The notes beneath the pieces were generated by a model. It did not search any database and was not told the origin of the DNA. It worked only from the letters and a program-made list of their open reading frames with translations. This document shows positions 1-11,257 of a DNA stretch of 64,000 bases, in pieces (the first letter of the stretch is position 1; every line of letters begins with the position of its first letter). The translations under genes and the position numbers were made by a program. The DNA lies in the NCBI RefSeq assembly GCF_004193775.1, contig NC_041016.1, forward strand, positions 33,651,511 to 33,715,510. The letters run 5' to 3'. This DNA is from Glycine soja (lineage: Eukaryota > Streptophyta > Magnoliopsida > Fabales > Fabaceae).

Positions 1-1090
1 CTTGACCACTTCCTTGAGACGCAACCTTGGAGCCATTAGCTACAGTGACGAGGTGAGGAATTTTTGGTAAGGAAAAGGATGAAAAGGAAGACTTATTACC
101 AGAAATATGGTCAGAGGCACCTGAGTCGAGTATCCAAGGACTAGGACCTTCAATTGATTGAGAGATACAAGCTGTTGAAAAACATGGTACAGATGAGGAT
201 TGAGCTTGGTTGCTGGGTCTCTCAGATTTGAGCTTCAAATACTCCTGATACTCCTCATCAGAGAACTTAGACTCTGCTTTCTCTGATCTAGAAACCTGTG
301 CAACCTTGTCAGGAAACCCATGCAACGAATAACAATTCTCTTGGGTGTGACCCATCCTCTTGCAGTAGGTGCAATGAGGACGTCCACCCCTTCCATTGCG
401 GCCTCCTCTGCTGTTGCGACCGCCTCCTCTACCACGTGATGCAACCATTGCTGACGTCTCCACACTATCAGTAGGATTTTCATCCTTCGATAAGTGAGGC
501 ACACGGAGAAGCCTAGTGATGAGAGAATCCATGGATGGAACCTGATCCCCAACGAGTACTTGATCACGAACATGATCAAAGTCTGAGTGTAAGCTTCTCA
601 GGATAAGGACCATGTAAAACTTGTCCAGTTTCCTGTTCACTTCTTCTAATGAATCAGCCACAAGAAACTTTCTCAGCTCTTCCACGGCAGCCCGAGCCTT
701 ACCCACATGAGCAATCATGTCATGGCTGGTTTGCTTAAGGGCTGTAACCTTCATGGTTGCATCAAATAAGCTCTGAATATCATTGGCAAAAATTTCTTGA
801 GCCTTCTTCCAAAAGGAACGACACGTTTTAAATGATCTAAGGATATCCAAAATATCCGGCTCAACTGATTGCCATAACACAGCACACAGTTGATAATCAA
901 GCTTCTCCCATTCGGCTCTTTTGTCACTTGAAACAGAATCGGAAGCTTTCTCCAAGTGGTCATGGTGTCCTTGACCAAGAAACCAAAGTTCTACGGAAGC
1001 AGACCATGAGGGGTAATTTTTCCAATTGAGTTTAGCAGCTGTGATGGTTGGAGTCCCGAAGAAGGAGAAAACAGGTCCAGGGGAAGCCAT
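1..1090 (-). CDS. Ty1/copia gag-protease, open to the left window edge (partial)
   Basis: The minus-strand frame from the ATG at 1090 has no stop codon down to position 2, giving at least 363 codons. I checked every codon of this frame. The order is a copia Gag region (about residues 1-220), an Arg/Gly-rich stretch, one zinc knuckle CX2CX4HX4C (about residues 241-254, + strand 330-370), and an aspartic protease site reading WILDSGASDH (about residues 318-327, + strand 109-138). Gag coats element RNA and the protease cuts the Gag-Pol polyprotein; integrase and reverse transcriptase should follow beyond the left edge. The start is chosen because the ATG lies about 380 bases after a primer-binding site and opens with a typical copia N-terminus. 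Lack of any stop or frameshift contrasts with every other retroelement frame here and suggests a young copy. Shorter open frames in this stretch are shadows. Confidence 0.9.
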   Translation of the reverse strand, partial: MASPGPVFSFFGTPTITAAKLNWKNYPSWSASVELWFLGQGHHDHLEKASDSVSSDKRAEWEKLDYQLCAVLWQSVEPDILDILRSFKTCRSFWKKAQEIFANDIQSLFDATMKVTALKQTSHDMIAHVGKARAAVEELRKFLVADSLEEVNRKLDKFYMVLILRSLHSDFDHVRDQVLVGDQVPSMDSLITRLLRVPHLSKDENPTDSVETSAMVASRGRGGGRNSRGGRNGRGGRPHCTYCKRMGHTQENCYSLHGFPDKVAQVSRSEKAESKFSDEEYQEYLKLKSERPSNQAQSSSVPCFSTACISQSIEGPSPWILDSGASDHISGNKSSFSSFSLPKIPHLVTVANGSKVASQGSGQ

Positions 1091-1470
1091 TTTGACCCAC
1101 AAGGTGAAACCCTAAGGGAGCAAAAAGGTGGAGAGAATAGGACTGTAGCGTTCCAGGTGACGAAACTGGAAACTGAGGGCTGGAACGGACTCAGGAGAAG
1201 CCGACCAAGAGAACGGCGGAGGCGCGGCGCGATTCCGGCGCCGGGACGGCGGCGCGTGGACTGCACGCGCCGGAGGACGCGCGGGACGGTGGCGGCGCGT
1301 GGCTGCTCCGTTGCTGACGCAAGTTGGTCGACTGGCTCGCGCTTCCCAAGGCGAGCCTAACCCTGGCTTCGCCGGAGAAATGGTCGCCGGAAAGTGACGG
1401 CGGCGGCGGCAGACGGCGGCGGTTGCGGCGGACGGCGGCGACGACGGCGGCGGGCGACGGCGGATGACAC
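1091..1470 (-). other. GC-rich untranslated leader of the copia element
   Basis: This is the stretch between primer-binding site and gag start. It is strikingly GC-rich for this window, with CGG/GGC runs from about 1385 to 1466. No gene is evident: the open frames on either strand are compositional and have no recognisable domain. Confidence 0.6.
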
Positions 1471-1472
1471 CT

Positions 1473-1484
1473 GCTCTGATGCCA
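1473..1484 (-). promoter_or_regulatory. Primer-binding site, initiator tRNA-Met type
   Basis: The minus strand reads TGGCATCAGAGC, one base different from the common plant copia site TGGTATCAGAGC that pairs with the 3' end of initiator tRNA-Met. It lies three bases inside the LTR end and fixes the element's orientation as minus. Confidence 0.85.
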
Positions 1485-1487
1485 ACT

Positions 1488-1688
1488 TGAAATGAAGGTG
1501 AGGAGGAGTCAAAACCTCACTTTCTCTCACAGCTTTATTAGATTCAAAATGTTACATATATATAGGATACAAAAAAAAAAGAGAGAGGAGAGATGACAGT
1601 GACATCTCACTGCTGCCTTCTGAATAGGGCTTACAGATTAAGCTACCAAACAAAGCTAAAATACAAAAGAAATATTCAACATTCAACA
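1488..1688 (-). repeat. 5' LTR of the copia element (about 200 bp)
   Basis: In plus orientation it starts TGAAATG next to the primer-binding site and ends in ...CAACATTCAACA, so the LTR has TG...CA ends. A TATATATA box lies near 1555-1563 in minus orientation. The outer end is uncertain by about 7 bases because ATTCAACA occurs twice. The partner LTR is outside the window, so neither the target-site duplication nor the LTR divergence can be checked. Confidence 0.65.
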
Positions 1689-3406
1689 GAAGGTAAATGA
1701 AATAAGCTATGAAAGTAAGCAAGAAATGTAAACTAGGCGAATCCTAAGAGTATTTGGATGATCACATTTAAGGTTCTCAACAAAATACTCACACAATCTT
1801 AAGGGAAAATTGCCTAAAATTATTACACACAAATGAAAGTAGGGTGACCTATTGGAGGCTTCTAACTTACTTCCAATGAAAGACTTTTTTGTTACAAAAT
1901 TTGAAAGCAATGAAACTAAGTACATTGTCAATTACAAAATTACAAAAAGGTCCTCAATTTTGGTGATTGTTCTCTCTTTGGTGATTCACTCAATTTAGAG
2001 TGTTTCTTAGTCCAATAGCTCTTAAGGTGGTTTTCCCCTTGTTTATTGACTCAAATTCTTCAAGGGATAGCATTAATTCTCCTTTCCAATTCCCTATATG
2101 GCAACTCACAAACAAGGAAACAAAGAGACAAGCAATAACCAAAGACAAAAAAATGAAATAAAAGTTAAACCAATAGAGTTTTAACAAGACTAATTTTCAA
2201 GGATTATTCAACAATTAAAGCAATGAAAAATACATAAAAGTACGTTAGTACTCAAAGAGAAACTTAGAATGACTCTAAAGTAGAGTAAAAAAACTATAAA
2301 AAAAAAGACTCAAGAAACCTCTAGTTTTGAAACTTGTTTTCACACTAATTTTCAATTGAAGTTTCAGAATTAAGATTGGTATAAAATAACTACCAATTAT
2401 AAAACAAATATTGAGCCAAAATAACAAGCACACTTTCCTTTCACTTTTTTTCCTGCACACTGATTTTTTTTGTCAACTTGTGTGATTTTTTTTATTTTTC
2501 CTTTTATCCAAATCGCTTGGTTCTTTTTTCATAATTTTGGTCCAGATGTCTAGAAAATTTAGTAAAAATTTCAGCTCAAAACACGTAGTGACCAATTCCC
2601 AGTAATTTATACAAGTTCATATGTTCAAGCTGTCAGCACTAGCGATTTCAACCTAGAAATCAAGAGTTGTGTTTATGTTATTTAAGGCTTGGATAGTTAT
2701 AATTTGTGTTTGCTTATGCTCAATTATCTTGAATAACACAATTCAAGAGAGCTTAAGACTTATTTTGATTCACAAATTCAGTCACAACTTGGCACCACAA
2801 CTCAACTTCATCATAGGCATCACGTAAGAAACTTAAAAAAAAAAAGTTTAACAAGACTACTTCTAGGAATTGATTTAGAACATGTTATGAACTAAATAAC
2901 ATGTTTGAATTAGACTCAAAATTCAAAAGATAGGCTAAGAATGACAAGAATGCATGAACAAATGTGTCTAGAATTCAATCAACAAAATAAAAATTCAACA
3001 CAAACTTAGAACATAATGTGACAATTACTATGACTAAACATGACTTTAAGACAACATGGATTAAGTGATTTACACTTAGATTTTTGGGTTTTTTTTTGTC
3101 TAAACAATATTTTGGAAGAAAATTTAGATCTAATGTTCAACACAAGAATATTATGAAAAAAATGATAGAACCTAAAATCAACACAAAAACATGATTCAAT
3201 AGTATATCTACAAAATTTGAAATATAGAATTGCAAGAACAAGTGTAGATCTAAGATTTAATTGATTTTTTTTATCTACTCTAAACAGCACCAAACCACAA
3301 GACAATGGAAGATATACATGGAGAATAAGATAAAAAACAAGGAATTAAAGTGAATTGACCAAACAAAAAGATAGAGGAAGCAAAAGAACATTACCTAGAT
3401 AAAGAT
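1689..3406 (-). mobile_element. Probable internal region of a non-coding LTR element
   Basis: This AT-rich stretch of 1.7 kb contains no convincing coding frame on either strand. To its right is a primer-binding-site-like word (GCTCTGATATCA on the plus strand, 3407-3418) followed at 3421 by a repeat starting with TG. That arrangement fits the interior of a minus-strand, non-autonomous LTR retrotransposon whose other end was lost or lies under the copia element. The interpretation is inference; the absence of genes is what the sequence shows. Confidence 0.4.
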
Positions 3407-3418
3407 GCTCTGATATCA
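3407..3418 (-). promoter_or_regulatory. Primer-binding-site-like sequence
   Basis: The minus strand reads TGATATCAGAGC, one base from TGGTATCAGAGC, two bases inside the TG at 3421. It supports reading the sequence from 3421 rightward as a 5' LTR of a minus-strand element. Confidence 0.5.
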
Positions 3419-3420
3419 CA

Positions 3421-4236
3421 TGATGTAGCTCCATGTGGAGCTTGTAGGCCTTGAATCTTCTTCATCAATAGATTCCTTTGCTTATTGAGGTCTGATTGCA
3501 GCAAAATGAAGAATGAGAAAGATGAATGGAGATGTCACTTCAAATAAAAGATGAGTCTAGAAGAAGCTCACCACCATAGGAAGTCATTGATAAGAGCTTG
3601 GAGGTAGGAGAAGAAGAATGGAGGGAGAAGGAAAGAGGGAGCACGAAATTTGTTCCTCAAAAGAGGTTTGAACTTTGAAGTGTCATTCTCAAATGATCAA
3701 AGTTGAAAAAATACACACACATGACCTCTATTTATAGTCTAAGTGTCACAAAATTGGAGGAAATTTCACTTGAATTTGAAATTGAATTTGTGGAGCCAAA
3801 TTTTTGAGTCAAAATTTCACTAATTATGATTAGTGAATTTTAGATATGATTCAACCCACTAATCCAAGATCAAGTCTAAGATTTTCCACTAAGTGTGCTT
3901 AGATGTCATGAAGCATATAAGGACATACACAAAGTGTAACTATATGATGTGACAATGGGGTGTAGCAAGCAAATGTTCACCTCCCCCTCTAAAATTTAAT
4001 TGGATTGAGTTTCTTCCAATTTAATTAAATTTATTTCCCAATACACACATCAAATATTCACTTAATGCATGAGATATTATAAAACTACCTCTAATACAAA
4101 AAGTAGTCTAGGTGCCCTAAAATACAAGGGTTGAAAAATCTTATATTTCTAGGGTATCCTACCTACATTATGGAGCCCTAAAAAATAATGAAATCTTAAT
4201 CTAATATGTACAAAGATAAGTAGACTCATACTTAGT
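3421..4236 (-). repeat. LTR-like dispersed repeat, copy 1
   Basis: This stretch aligns along its length with 62051-62906. Shared words include GGAGCTTGTAGGCC, TCTTCTTCATCAAT, AGATGAGTCTAGAAGAAGC, CATGACCTCTATTTATAG, CCTCCCCCTCTAAAATTTAA and TACATTATGGAGCCCTAAA, with scattered substitutions and small indels. It starts with TG next to a primer-binding-site-like sequence. Its right end may continue to roughly 4340, beyond the point where the second copy is cut off. There is no protein-coding content. Confidence 0.65.
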
Positions 4237-4990
4237 CCATGAGCTCGAAATCTACCCTAAGGCTCATGAGAATCCTAAGACTTTCTCTTGCATCTTTGGC
4301 CCAATCTACTTGAAGTCTTCTATCCAATGTCATTGCGGGGTAGGATTTCATCAGGAAATATCTGCTGAGGAAGCAACAAAATTCCTAAAAGTCATTCCCT
4401 ATTGTCGCAACCTATCCTTTGGTGGGACGGCGAGGCGAGATTCATGGGTGCGTCTTCCAAAATTGAAAACGTGTGGGAGTCGTCACCAACGTTTATTCGA
4501 GAAAAACGTTAAAAAAACCAAAAAGAGGTTCGTGCATTAGCATCCCACGCATCCGTCACAAGGGACGACAACCTTTAATCGAGCGTGCAAAATCATGACT
4601 TCTATATTTGTTTATTTTCCCTTTTTTTTATGTTTTTACTTTTTGGGGTCAACAAGAGCGTTGTCCTTGCTCCTACGTATCCTCAAGTGCGATGAGGAAC
4701 TCAGACCTACATAGTTCTTTAAAAGCAAGCAAGTTATGAGTAGAGTTGATTTTAAATTTTTGAAAGATTCATTTTAACCAACAAGAATAGAAGAGACCGT
4801 TAAGGCGTTGGACCTTGAACGGTTTAGGTAAACTAACTCTTAATCCAACCTATATTCTGATACATGTTATACCTTTGCGCCACTAACTTGAATTTCAAAG
4901 TGTCTTCACAGGTTCACACCACCAACATTCGTGGGGGATCTCATGAAGGATCATCATCATGAGGAAGTTCTGCCAAATTCGGTAAGAATA

Positions 4991-4991
<1 letters not shown>
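4237..4991. other. Intergenic, no gene seen
   Basis: No gene is seen. A block at about 4390-4600 (around GGGAGTCGTCACCAACG) looks like a dispersed gypsy-LTR-type repeat word, but I cannot assign it to a family. Confidence 0.4.

Positions 4992-5034
<43 letters not shown>
4992..5034. repeat. (GT)n microsatellite
   Basis: An uninterrupted run of about 21 TG dinucleotides. Confidence 0.97.
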
Positions 5035-5037
<3 letters not shown>

Positions 5038-6560
5038 AATGATATCTATTATATTATTATTAATTAATGTTTGTGATATTATAATGTTGCTATAATATGA
5101 TTCCTTAATTTTTTAGTGTTGAAGTTTGGAAATGTCTTGGTGATTTGATAATATATACTGTGTTTATGTTTACATGGAATGAATCAAGTAATGTCCTGGT
5201 GATAATTTGAAAAGATTTATATGTGGCCCGAGTTCATGTGGGACAAGGACCACCATATTATGATGAATAAGAAAATACCATGGATGTCTTGTTTTGAAGC
5301 ATGACTCTATCCTTGGGAGTGTTATCCAGTTTGAAATCTTCTTATGACTCATTTTGATCCCATGACTTGGAGTATCCTTGCAAGACTAAGTAACCCTAAC
5401 GAGCAACTAATAATCTCATCTCAATGAAAGTGTGTTGTCGAGTTTCCCATGGTGTGGAAATATGGCAATTAGATGTCCTCTTGAGCTTCTTTCACGAGTG
5501 ATTTATAGTACCACATGCATGTAGAGTATATTAAGTCGAGTCTACATAATGCATGTGTGCATATGAGAATGTACATGATTGTGTGACTGTGGTACAAATG
5601 TGTCACTTGTCATGACACATTATTTTGAATTGCTTTTAATCCTTACACTATTATATGTGGTAAGATGTATCTCATTCCCATATTTGCTTGTCTTTTTTGT
5701 GTTTGGGATCTTGCCATTTGCAAGTAAGGTTCAATATCATGCTAAGGATGATTCTTAAGGAGGCTTAAACCTCAATTAGTAGTTATTACTTTATGTTTTC
5801 TTTATGGGTTGTAATGCTCTAATAGGTTGTAACATTAGGACTAGACTTATGTTTATTTCTTCTTTGGACTTCTTTTTATTGTAATAGTTTAGTTATGGAT
5901 TTTAAATGACCTTTGGAGAGCCAATGCGATTTAAACTAGTATTATTTGTCTATGCGATGACTTTTAAAACATTTGAAGTTATATGATATCATCTTATTTT
6001 ATAAGAAAATTAAAAAAAAAACAAAAACATTATATTCTACTTGTCCTAATTTTATAAATAAATCTAGGTGGTAGTAGAGGGTGTTACATGGGCACATCAA
6101 ACACCAATACTTATAAGACGTGTTAAACTAAAATAATATCCTTTTTACGGTTCCTTTAGTGTCAAACTAAAATAATATCTTTTTTTTTGCTCCAATACCT
6201 AAAGACAAACATCTTTCGCATTTATAGTTTGTATTTTTAAAATTTTAAAAATCAAATTTCTATTTTTGAGAAACTATAAATGCAAATTGCTTAAAAATTT
6301 ATTAAGTATAGATTTCTCTATTTCTCATAATTCCCTTTGTTTCTGGTGTGTGACTTTTTGTTGTCGACTTCTCTCTGGTCTTTGTATTAGTTGAGATTTG
6401 ACTCCAAAGTTCCACCAACTTCATAATTACTCATTCTCGACATCCAAACTTCCATTGCTTTTGAAAAGGATTGGTTTGTTGTGTTTCCATTTCACATCCT
6501 TGTTTGGCTCTCAACTTCTTTAGTAAGTTCCTAATTGTCTTGTTTCTTTTATTCCTTTTC
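5035..6560. other. AT-rich intergenic sequence, no gene seen
   Basis: No open frame with recognisable content and no terminal repeats were identified in this 1.5 kb. Confidence 0.5.
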
Positions 6561-6569
6561 CATTTGTTA

Positions 6570-6841
6570 GGGTGATGCAAGATGTACCCAACATTTTAAG
6601 TGAATGGGCGAAAATATCCTTCACTCAAGTTGATTCGTATGAGTTATACGGATCAACATCATCCGTATGAGTCATATGGATCAACTTGATCCGTATGAGT
6701 CATACGGGTCATGTTGATCCATATGAGTATGACTCATACGAATCAACCACGAACTCACATACCTTCGATGCAGGATAATTTTGGAATTAACAACAAATGT
6801 TGGGTGCACAAGCAATAAAGCTGGTGCACCTAGCAACACCC
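6570..6841. mobile_element. 272-bp MULE-type MITE with 9-bp target-site duplication
   Basis: The ends are imperfect inverted repeats: left GGGTGATGC..., right ...GCAACACCC, with the further inner match CCCAACATTT on both sides. The flanks carry identical 9-bp direct repeats CATTTGTTA at 6561-6569 and 6842-6850, the length typical of Mutator-like elements. The interior holds about six tandem palindromic copies of a CATACGGATCAA/TTGATCCGTATG word. There is no coding capacity. The terminal and subterminal words match those of the 8.9 kb element at 24393-33310, which suggests mobilisation by the same transposase. Confidence 0.85.
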
Positions 6842-6850
6842 CATTTGTTA

Positions 6851-7614
6851 ATATAGAGTAAAGACAACATAATCAATACTTCCTCTAGACTCATTTAAAT
6901 AAAAAAAAGTTTTGTTTCTTGAACTTAAATATAGGTAAATCTAACTAATTTTATTCTTATTTAATTATATCATTCCTAAAACACATTTCATTTAATTACA
7001 ACTTTATTTTTAAGGACTCTATTTCATTTAATTGTATTTTTGCAATATAAAAAACCAACTATATACTACATATATTTATCTTGCTAATTGTATTCGTGTG
7101 ATATTAAATAGAGACAACACACATGAATTAGGGGTCATTGTGTATATTGTATAGATAATTTATACCCTTGCAGATAAAGCATTTACCTTTAACAATGTTA
7201 AGTTATTACATAAAGGGGAAATGAATTACCAATTGTGTTATTTACCTGTTTTGTAATTCTTTGAACGAATCATGGAAGCCTATACATAATGCATGTGTGG
7301 TTAGTCCAATCATCATAAGACCCTTTTACATTATTCCTTTTCCCTTGATAAAATTTACTCATCAACAATAATCCAATATCATTATAGGTAACTAATTTTT
7401 TGTATAGAGCACATTTTTTGCATTAACTACATTGGTCATATAACATTCAAACTATTATTTTTACTTGCAGATCAGATTGAGTGTTGCCACATTCATCTTA
7501 AAAAAATTCCCATGACACTCGTTGAATAAACCAAAACCTTGCAAAATTCATTCACCATTTTAACTAGAAGTGCATGCCATTAAGAAAATATTGCAAAAAA
7601 TTGTTTGAACCTCA
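6851..7614. other. AT-rich intergenic sequence, no gene seen
   Basis: No coding frame or terminal repeat could be supported here. Confidence 0.5.
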
Positions 7615-7790
7615 TACAAATTGACAATCCGTAAGGCCAATACGGATTGATCAATCCGTATTCCGCTTACATATGAGGCTTACGAATTCGTCAATCCGTA
7701 TTAGCTCTACAAAAGGGCAAAGATGGAATTTTATTGTTTTGCTGGATGTACCAGCAATTGTGCTAGGTGAGCATAACAACAACCCCAAAT
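7615..7790. repeat. Degenerate fragment of the same MULE/MITE family
   Basis: Four AATCCGTA/TACGGATT words at about 7625-7705 are followed by a GCTGGATGTACCAGCAATTGTGCTAGGTG end. That end resembles the terminal inverted repeats of the elements at 6570 and 24393. No left terminus or target-site duplication was found, so it is probably a truncated copy. Confidence 0.5.
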
Positions 7791-8192
7791 TCAGTGGCTC
7801 ATAATAGTGCTTCTTTTGATTTTGATTCAATGGATCGAAGAAGAAAGTCAATATTGGTCCAAGAAACCCAAGTTGGCTCAGTAACCTGAAAGAGTCAGTT
7901 AAATAATTAATCATTGCGATTGAATTATCTTAAAAAAATAGAGTATATATTATACAACATTGAGGTTTTTATGTCAAGAGCTTAGTATTGATCATTAATT
8001 GAGGCAGAAAATTAATGTCAACAAAATGAATCATGAAAAATTATGACAATGAATGTATACTTTTCCTTGTTTAATTTAATTCTATTACATAGCTCAATGC
8101 ATCTCTTTATTAACAACCTTGGAAGAATTTATTTTTTTGGTAAAATGTTTTTTTTTTCAATCAAAGGAAATCTAAACATCACAATAGGAAAA

Positions 8193-8260
8193 TGAGATTC
8201 CAACTAGGTTGGCACTTAGCTACCTATGAGATTCCAACTAGGTTGGCACTTAGCTACCTA
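8193..8260. repeat. 34-bp direct duplication
   Basis: Two adjacent copies of a 34-bp unit containing GATTCCAACTAGGTTGGCAC. They appear identical, so the duplication is recent. Confidence 0.9.
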
Positions 8261-8424
8261 TTGATCGTTTGCAACAATCCCAAATATTATTAATGAAGGA
8301 AAAGAAGAACAAAGATGGGAGGCATAAACCTAACCCAAAACAAAATTAACAAAGGCGACAATTAGGCAATCCTACACAATTCCTATAGTTCAGAAACGGA
8401 TTTGATAATAAAGCTTATGACTGG

Positions 8425-9466
8425 GTCAATTCACCTATTGGATCAATGAACCATTGATCTAGTTTGGGTCAATTTTTATTTAAAAAAAACAAAATGATCT
8501 TGATTAATATACAAAAAAATGACCAAACACGAAGGAGATCGTCTCTGTCTGTCAAATTCACATGAAACTTTTGTTTAATGAACCTTTGTCCCTAATATAA
8601 TCATAATTGGCCTCCAAGGACCAAACTTCACTAGCATTGTCGACCTCAAACCACCATCACTCCACCAATGTCATCCACCTCAAACCACCATCATTCCACT
8701 AGTGTAGTCGACTATCTCTGTCTCTTTGTTGGACTCACTCAGTTGAATGCAGAACCAACATCAATCAACTTTGCATCGCAACCTCCCATGGCCTCCACTG
8801 AGAGCAAACCCTTCAAGTCCTCCTGACGACTATAGCAATGTTAAGACTTAAGAGTTTAGGATTTCTCTTCTCTATATATTATTTATCTTTTGAGAGGCTT
8901 GGCCCATTTGGTATCTTTTTTACCATGAAGAAATCCAATTAGGTAATTTTTCTCTTTAATTGTAAAAATAAATGAGAAAAATAATCAATTAGATACATAA
9001 ATGAGGAAGGTATATCTTTTTAATATTATCATAATTTACAAAATTAATTAAATATATTTGAATTTTCTTATTTTACAAATTTTAAATTTTTTCAATTACA
9101 TAACAAAGAATGAGAAATATATGAAGTAATATATTTCGAGAATAGTCTTATATTAGAAAATTTAGAAAAAAAAATTAAAACTATTTTATTTATCCATATT
9201 TTGTGGAAACATACGTCAACTTTACAAATACCAAGACAAAATAAAAGAAGAAAATTCAAATAATTTGATTTGTTCATAGTTTGTTATTTGTTTAGAACTT
9301 GTTTTTTTAGTTTAGAACCTCAAAGTTGAATGTCAATAGATTGAACTTGTGAAATTTTATTAAATATTTGTGAAGAGATTTTTTTGGAATGTTTAAGACA
9401 TGTATAAAATTTTAAATTTTTTTAATACAGACCAGATCATGCAGATCAATTAGTAAACCACTAGTT
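8425..9466. mobile_element. Foreign insertion replacing the middle of the copia 3' LTR
   Basis: This stretch interrupts the 3' LTR; about 170 bases of LTR middle are also missing. Left (CTGGGTCAATTCACC, TGATCTAGTTTGGG) and right (CCAGATCATGCAG, CACTAGTTCGATC) ends show weak inverted similarity, as in a MULE- or hAT-like MITE. Related words (GAACTAGTGG, ACTGGTCTGG) recur at 14710-14795. There is no gene. Family assignment is not possible by eye. Confidence 0.4.
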
Positions 9467-9683
9467 CGATCATATATATTAAGCTAACACTCCCCCTCAA
9501 GGTAGAGCATATAAATTGAATGCCCCAAGCTTGGAACATATAAATTGAATTGATGCCCCCCAAGGATTTAGTCAAAATATCTGCAAGTTGATCATTTAAG
9601 CTGACAAACCCTATACTAATCTCCTTGGACAATAACTTATCTCTCACAAAATTATAGTCAATCTCTATATGTTTAGTCCTCAT
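9450..9683 (-). pseudogene. Copia RNase H C-terminal remnant
   Basis: The minus strand keeps the typical end of copia RNase H: RTKHIEIDYNFVRDKL and later DQLADILTKSL. It sits just upstream (in element sense) of the polypurine tract and 3' LTR. A short duplication (ATATAAATTGAAT and neighbouring bases at about 9510-9550) disturbs the tail. It is part of the decayed element 8387-13260. Confidence 0.85.
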
Positions 9684-10339
9684 GAAACACTAGATTAGAG
9701 GCAATACGAAGAGCTACTTGATTATCACAATACAACTTCATTGGCTAAACTTCACAAAACTTTAATTGTTAAAGAAATTGTTTGATCGATATTAGTTCAC
9801 AAGTGGTTGTGGTCATAACTCTATATTCTGCTTTTGCACTAGATCGAGCAACAATGTTTTGTTTCTTGCTCTTCCAAGAAATAATGTTGCCTCCAATGGA
9901 TAAACAATATCCAATAATGGACCTTCTGTCAATGAGACATCCAGCCGTTTCAACATAACAATACCCAAATATTTGGATATTTCCTTTATCCTCCTATAAC
10001 AATCCTAGTTTTAGAGCCTTTTTAATATACCTAAGAATGCGAATCACAACCTTCCAGTGATTAACATGAGGAGCCTGCATGAATTGACTAACCACACTAA
10101 CTGCAAAAGAGATGTCAGCCCTTGTAATTATGAGATAAGCAAACTTTTCAACCATTCTTTATCTTTTTGGATCTGAGTTTGGTTCACCTTGGCATGCCAT
10201 TAACTTTTGATTTGGGTCCATAGGACTATCAATGGGTCTACAATTAGTCATGCTTATTTCTAAAATATCAACAACATACTTCCTTTGTGAGACCACAATG
10301 CCTTCCTTTGATTAAGCTACCCCAATACCAAGAAAGTAT

Positions 10340-10531
10340 TTAAGAGACCCAAGGTCTAGTTTGAAAATGATTGTACAAGTACTCTTTCAACTGGAAGATT
10401 TTAGCAACAGCATTCCATGTGATAACTATGTCATCCACATAGACCACAAGGTAGTGACACTTCCCAAGAGATGTATGACAATAAAAAACTGAATGATCTG
10501 CTTCATTACGTTTCAACCCAAAAGTCTCCAC
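10340..10531 (-). pseudogene. Copia reverse transcriptase core remnant
   Basis: The frame contains FGLKRNEADHSVFY followed by YLVVYVDDIVI, the YVDD catalytic box of copia reverse transcriptase with its two aspartates. Flanking RT sequence from about 9690 to 11250 is recognisable only in short frames broken by stops. It belongs to the element 8387-13260. Confidence 0.88.
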
Positions 10532-11257
10532 AATGAGACTAAATTTTCCAAATTAAATCAGACTCCCCTTGAGCAACAAACCCAAGAGAGGTTGCTCCAT
10601 GTAAATCTTCTCATTCAAATCACCATGAAGAAAAGCATTTTTAATATCCAACTAATGTAGAGGCCAATGGCAAATGGCAGGCATGGCAAAAAAGAGACGC
10701 ACAACGGTAATTTTGGCCATAGGAGAAAATGTGTCACTGTAATCAAGATCATATATCTGAATGTATCCTTTGGCCACTAATCTTGTTTTAAGACGATCAA
10801 CCTCACCATTAGGGAAGAGGAACTAGCTCCCATGTGCCACTATTTTCAAGAGCCTACATTTCAACAATCATGACTTGTCACCATCCAAGGTGATTAAGTG
10901 TTTCATGGACATTTTTGGGAATAGCAATAGAAGACATAGAAGATACAAAGGAGACATATGATGAAGACAAAAGACAATAACTCAAATAAATGGGATAAGG
11001 ATTTGAGTAGACTGAATACCTTTTCCAAGAGTTTCATCATGAGTATTCGTTGTAGGGGTGACTAATGGAGAAGAACATGAATCAAGTAATGTATCATTTC
11101 CTTATGTTCTTTGTTGAGATGTGATGAGAAGAGATTGAATTTCAGTTAAAGAATGATTGAGTAGATGGACTGAAGGAGAATGGTTTTGATTTTCTTCTTG
11201 GTTGGGAGTCTCATAAGTAGGAGACACTATTGGACTGAAGGATGGGATAGGTAATAC

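Noticed and set aside
235..978. Two further minus-strand open frames within the copia gag
   Set aside because: They are out of frame with the zinc knuckle and protease; the true frame runs uninterrupted over the same bases.
1157..1360. Plus-strand Arg-rich open frame in the GC-rich leader
   Set aside because: Produced by base composition; lies antisense to the copia leader and has no domain.
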